This document shows, in pieces, positions 19,267-21,373 of a DNA stretch of 21,373 nt. Position numbers and translations under genes: made by a program. Origin of the DNA: a virus; IMG/VR virus record IMGVR_UViG_3300031951_001405, positions 1-21,373 of that record; one strand, given 5' to 3'. The notes below the pieces were generated by a model. It was given only the letters and a program-made list of their open reading frames with translations. It had not been told where the DNA came from and did no database searches. Numbering within the stretch: position 1 is the stretch's first letter; each line of letters begins with the position of its first letter.

Positions 19267-19749
19267 ATGAATTTAGAACTAGAAAAAAAATTAGTAGAAA
19301 AATACCCTAAAATCCTTAAAGATTATAAAGGTGATCCTAAGGTTACTTGTATGGCTTGGGGCATTGATACAGAGGAGGGTTGGTATAAACTTCTCGACGT
19401 ATGCATGGAGAAGCTACAATACTTTTGCGATCTTTGTTCAAAAGACGGAAGAGAAGTTCAAGTCGTTGCTAATCAAATTAAAGAAAAGTTTGGGTGTCTT
19501 CGTTTTTATATAACCGTTTATGGTGCAGATAAAGTTGAGGATCAAATTATTGATGACATTATTTCTGAAGCAGAAAGAATATCAGCCTATATATGTGAGG
19601 TAACTGGCGAGCATGGCAGTCTCTGTAATCGAGGAGGGTGGTTTAAAACTCTTTGTAGAAAAGAAGCAAGAAAACTTGGTTATGTAGCTTGCAATGAAGA
19701 GCTTGAAAATTATTGGAAAACAAAAGATGAACAAGAAGCCAACTCTTGA
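19267..19749 (+). CDS. Conserved phage/bacterial orphan with KEKFGxLRFY motif
   Basis: This 160-residue protein has Q-V-V-A-N-Q-I-K-E-K-F-G-C-L-R-F-Y in the middle and a C-terminal I-C-E-V-T-G-E-H-G-S-L-C-N-R-G-G-W-F-K-T-L-C. This is the arrangement of a widespread conserved hypothetical in phages ('VKEKFGgLRFY ... CE.CG.pG ... GGWxxTLC'). Cys residues near the end could bind zinc, though the first pair is degenerate (CEVTG instead of CxxCG). Role unknown. A housekeeping-type promoter ends 6 bases before the start. Its end overlaps the next gene by 23 bases. Confidence 0.75.
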   Translation: MNLELEKKLVEKYPKILKDYKGDPKVTCMAWGIDTEEGWYKLLDVCMEKLQYFCDLCSKDGREVQVVANQIKEKFGCLRFYITVYGADKVEDQIIDDIISEAERISAYICEVTGEHGSLCNRGGWFKTLCRKEARKLGYVACNEELENYWKTKDEQEANS

Positions 19750-19891
19750 AGATTTAGAAGACTACGCTTTCTATGAAAGTGGTCTCTCTGCACATGGTTG
19801 TCTAGAAAACCTAGATGAATATACTAAAAAAGCTATAACCAAATACGGAAGAATCCTTTTAAAAAAACAAAAAGAATATGAATCAGAATAA
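19727..19891 (+). CDS. Unknown small protein
   Basis: This 54-residue protein starts at the ATG 19727 (MNKKPTLEDLEDYAFYESG) inside the previous gene. A longer frame from 19694 overlaps more and is less likely. It has S-A-H-G-C-L-E-N-L-D-E-Y and a basic C-terminal helix. Its end overlaps the next start by 14 bases. No family recognised. Confidence 0.6.
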   Translation: MNKKPTLEDLEDYAFYESGLSAHGCLENLDEYTKKAITKYGRILLKKQKEYESE

Positions 19892-20072
19892 TAAACCAGA
19901 CTGGGTAATAATATCTATTGTAACGATTGTAGTAATTTCTCTTTTAGGAATGGGACTAGGAGATTATCTGTCTTATCTCTCTACTAAGGAAAAGAATGAA
20001 ACTATTCGAACAGCCATATCTAAAGATTGGTCTATGGAACACATTCAAGGTCTTTTGAATTCTAGAAAATAA
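19878..20072 (+). CDS. Small single-pass membrane protein
   Basis: This 64-residue protein has a membrane helix at about residues 9-30 (VIISIVTIVVISLLGMGLG) followed by a helical soluble tail with S-M-E-H-I-Q-G-L-L. It overlaps the previous gene by 14 bases. Orientation and role cannot be said. Confidence 0.65.
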   Translation: MNQNNKPDWVIISIVTIVVISLLGMGLGDYLSYLSTKEKNETIRTAISKDWSMEHIQGLLNSRK

Positions 20073-20075
20073 TAT

Positions 20076-20165
20076 ATGAATATTGAAGAATACCCAGAAA
20101 TAGAAACCAATTTTCCGGGAGGAATGGAACAAGGTTCTCCAGCTTCTGAAGAAGATTGTTTGTAA
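20076..20165 (+). CDS. Possible 29-residue acidic peptide
   Basis: A frame of 29 residues, starting MNIEEYPEIETNFPGG, begins 3 bases after the previous stop and ends at TAA (20163-20165), 11 bases before the next likely start. It is acidic, with G-G-M-E-Q-G-S-P-A-S-E-E-D. Spacing fits the operon. Too short to judge function. Confidence 0.4.
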   Translation: MNIEEYPEIETNFPGGMEQGSPASEEDCL

Positions 20166-20176
20166 TAAAAGAAATT

Positions 20177-20707
20177 ATGAATCTATTCCGTCTAGACAAT
20201 GATCCTGTTAAAGCTTGTGAGTATTATCAAGACCTTCATGTCAATAAGATTATTATTGAAGGTTCTCAATTGGTAGCTAATTGTTATCCTCTAGAAAGAC
20301 TTAAAGAAGAAGATTGCCCTCGAACCCAAAAAGGAACTCCACGAGTTTATGGTAACTACAATCATCCTCTGGCTAAGTGGGTTCGAGAGAATAAGAGTAA
20401 TTTTAATTGGACCATTGCTCACCTAGAAGGTCTTTTGAAAGAAAAAGAACATCGATTTGGTCCTAAGAAACATTTCACAGAAGACTTTGTTAAGTGGGCT
20501 AAACAGAACCCTCCAAGTCTTAAAGAAGAACCGGAGTCAGAGTATCCTCAATGCTTTAAGACCTTTGCGGAGTGTATTGTTCCTGGAGATCCGGTAAAAG
20601 GTTATCAGAACTATTACAATACCGCTAAGAGAGAATTTGCTTTTGGAAAGACTACCAAGAAAGCTACTTGGACTAATCGTTCCATTCCTTACTTCTGGAA
20701 AACATAA
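20177..20707 (+). CDS. Conserved phage protein, DNDPVKAxxYxxDxHVxK family
   Basis: With the ATG at 20177, this 176-residue protein begins MNLFRLDNDPVKACEYYQDL, followed by H-V-N-K-I-I-I-E-G-S-Q-L-V-A-N. This matches a phage family with 'D.dP..aA.yh.DKHVvKMIlE.aQ'. Later come Y-N-H-P-L-A-K-W-V-R and H-R-F-G. The function of the family is not known to me. Some members have been loosely described as DNA-repair proteins, which I cannot confirm. A longer frame from 20156 would overlap the small peptide upstream. It is followed by a 53-residue gene. Confidence 0.75.
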   Translation: MNLFRLDNDPVKACEYYQDLHVNKIIIEGSQLVANCYPLERLKEEDCPRTQKGTPRVYGNYNHPLAKWVRENKSNFNWTIAHLEGLLKEKEHRFGPKKHFTEDFVKWAKQNPPSLKEEPESEYPQCFKTFAECIVPGDPVKGYQNYYNTAKREFAFGKTTKKATWTNRSIPYFWKT

Positions 20708-20719
20708 GTAATTTAAGGT

Positions 20720-20881
20720 ATGAAAAAGATTCTCTATACAGAGGAAGAATTAGCTTTCTGTCTGGAGAATAAAAATTATAAGACTTTTTGGTCTTATTAC
20801 TTGATTTATAAAGCCAACATTAAAATATTTTTTAGGATGGCTAAAGCGAGTCTTTTAGGGTATCTTATCTATCATAAATAA
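20720..20881 (+). CDS. Unknown 53-residue basic protein
   Basis: A 53-residue frame starts MKKILYTEEELAFCLENKNY and continues with T-F-W-S-Y-Y-L-I-Y-K-A-N-I-K-I-F-F and a basic Lys/Arg-rich end. It fits between the genes on either side (12 and 5 bases). AAGG lies just before the ATG but is too close for a good Shine-Dalgarno. No family known. Confidence 0.55.
   Translation: MKKILYTEEELAFCLENKNYKTFWSYYLIYKANIKIFFRMAKASLLGYLIYHK
20874..20880 (+). promoter_or_regulatory. Late-type motif before 70-residue gene
   Basis: CATAAATA (20873-20880) ends 6 bases before the ATG at 20887. It overlaps the stop of the gene before it. It fits the late-type motif spacing, but it lies inside coding sequence. 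Confidence 0.3.
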
Positions 20882-20886
20882 AATAT

Positions 20887-21099
20887 ATGAATAAATTTAA
20901 TAAAGTTTACGAGTCTTTTAAACCTATGAGTTTAGCTCAATTAGACAATAAACAAGTTGAACAGCTGGATCGTTTAATAGATTATATTAAAAAGAATCTT
21001 CCAAAGTACGAAACTAAAGAAGAACAAAAAGCTATCTTTCAAACTCTTATTGGGGATTTAGAAGATACGATGTATATCTATCAAGACGGTTGGAAGTAA
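20887..21099 (+). CDS. Unknown small helical protein
   Basis: This 70-residue protein has F-K-P-M-S-L-A-Q-L-D-N-K-Q-V-E-Q-L-D-R-L-I-D-Y-I-K-K-N-L, likely a pair of helices, and a Q-T-L-I-G-D-L-E-D-T end. No motif known. A late-type ATAAATA lies 6 bases upstream. Its TAA directly abuts the TTA stop of the convergent gene. Confidence 0.65.
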   Translation: MNKFNKVYESFKPMSLAQLDNKQVEQLDRLIDYIKKNLPKYETKEEQKAIFQTLIGDLEDTMYIYQDGWK

Positions 21100-21373
21100 T
21101 TAAGCTTCTTTAAGATCGGTTAAACGATTAAAGATTTCTTTAAGTTTTTCAAATTGATCTAAAGATTCTTGAGACCAATGTTTATTAGGAAGAAGATCCC
21201 CTGCGGTGATTCTTTGAGAGTCTAGTTCTCTCATGGCTTGGTTTTCTTCGTCTCTATATCGACTATAGACGTTCATAGCTCCACTCTTATCAAAGTCTTG
21301 GTATTCTTGTTCAGCGAACGCTAAAGCTTTTTGTTTCTCTTCTTCGGAAAGGTCTTTATTGTATTTGATTCTA
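21100..21373 (-). CDS. 3' part of an unknown protein (partial)
   Basis: A minus-strand frame enters from the right edge and stops at 21100-21102, right next to the plus-strand stop at 21097-21099. The visible 90 residues are helical and charged, with L-S-E-E-E-K-Q-K-A-L-A-F-A-E-Q-E and S-R-Y-R-D-E-E-N-Q-A-M-R. No stop interrupts the frame. I do not recognise the family. Confidence 0.6.
   Translation of the reverse strand, partial: RIKYNKDLSEEEKQKALAFAEQEYQDFDKSGAMNVYSRYRDEENQAMRELDSQRITAGDLLPNKHWSQESLDQFEKLKEIFNRLTDLKEA

Noticed and set aside
20177-20707. Calling this gene a pyrimidine-dimer glycosylase
   Set aside because: The N-terminal pattern does not match T4 DenV, and I cannot verify such a label for this family.
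1-21373. CRISPR arrays, tRNA or rRNA genes, insertion sequences
   Set aside because: No regularly spaced repeats, no cloverleaf-like stretch and no transposase frame were seen by eye. A tRNA search program would be decisive.

Overview
This window is best read as part of a large, AT-rich tailed-phage genome, probably a T4-like or jumbo myovirus. By eye, only about one third of bases are G or C. Genes are packed with 1-, 4- or 8-base overlaps. Recognisable families include a tail-fibre protein, a gp62-like clamp-loader subunit, a GroES-like co-chaperonin, dCMP-type deaminases, an Rnl1-type RNA ligase, a GIY-YIG homing endonuclease and many small phage orphans. No rRNA, tRNA, CRISPR array or insertion sequence was seen. 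The host cannot be named. Few starts have a Shine-Dalgarno sequence.

Layout. Positions 1-1516 (+) hold the end of an unknown gene, two unknown proteins and two overlapping zinc-dependent nucleotide deaminases. Positions 1497-4145 (-) hold two small proteins with capsid-targeting-like N-termini, two small proteins (one SH3/WYL-like), a GroES-like protein, a gp62-like clamp-loader subunit and a DUF366-like protein. At 4226-5116 (+) a GIY-YIG endonuclease interrupts the minus-strand block. Positions 5104-7141 (-) form a coupled QueC / class II glutamine amidotransferase / glycosyltransferase operon. Positions 7178-9753 mix small late-type genes with a P-loop kinase operon. Positions 9798-12847 (-) form a six-gene coupled operon from an RNA ligase to a tyrosine-phosphatase-like protein. 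Positions 12896-15128 (-) hold a metallophosphoesterase, two unknown proteins and two tiny membrane peptides. A tail-fibre gene lies at 15185-16192 (+), followed by a convergent second metallophosphoesterase with an upstream 44-residue membrane peptide. From 17095 to 21099 (+) there is a run of small accessory genes, including a lipoprotein, membrane peptides, a DksA/TraR-type zinc finger and conserved phage orphans. A minus-strand gene enters at the right edge.

Working together. The most interesting set is QueC, amidotransferase, glycosyltransferase and the nearby DUF366-like gene. Together they suggest that the phage makes a 7-deazaguanine-type base, possibly amidated or glycosylated, to mask its DNA. 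No transglycosylase (DpdA) or preQ0-upstream gene is in the window, so this remains inference. The RNA ligase, P-loop kinase and phosphoesterases could form an RNA-repair set.

Regulation. Two promoter-like classes recur. One is TTGAHT-16-TAWAAT, in front of enzyme operons. The other is (C/G)ATAAATA with no -35 box, in front of structural or late-looking genes, and it resembles the T4 late promoter. Both sit only about 5-11 bases from the start codon, so transcripts should have almost no 5' leader.
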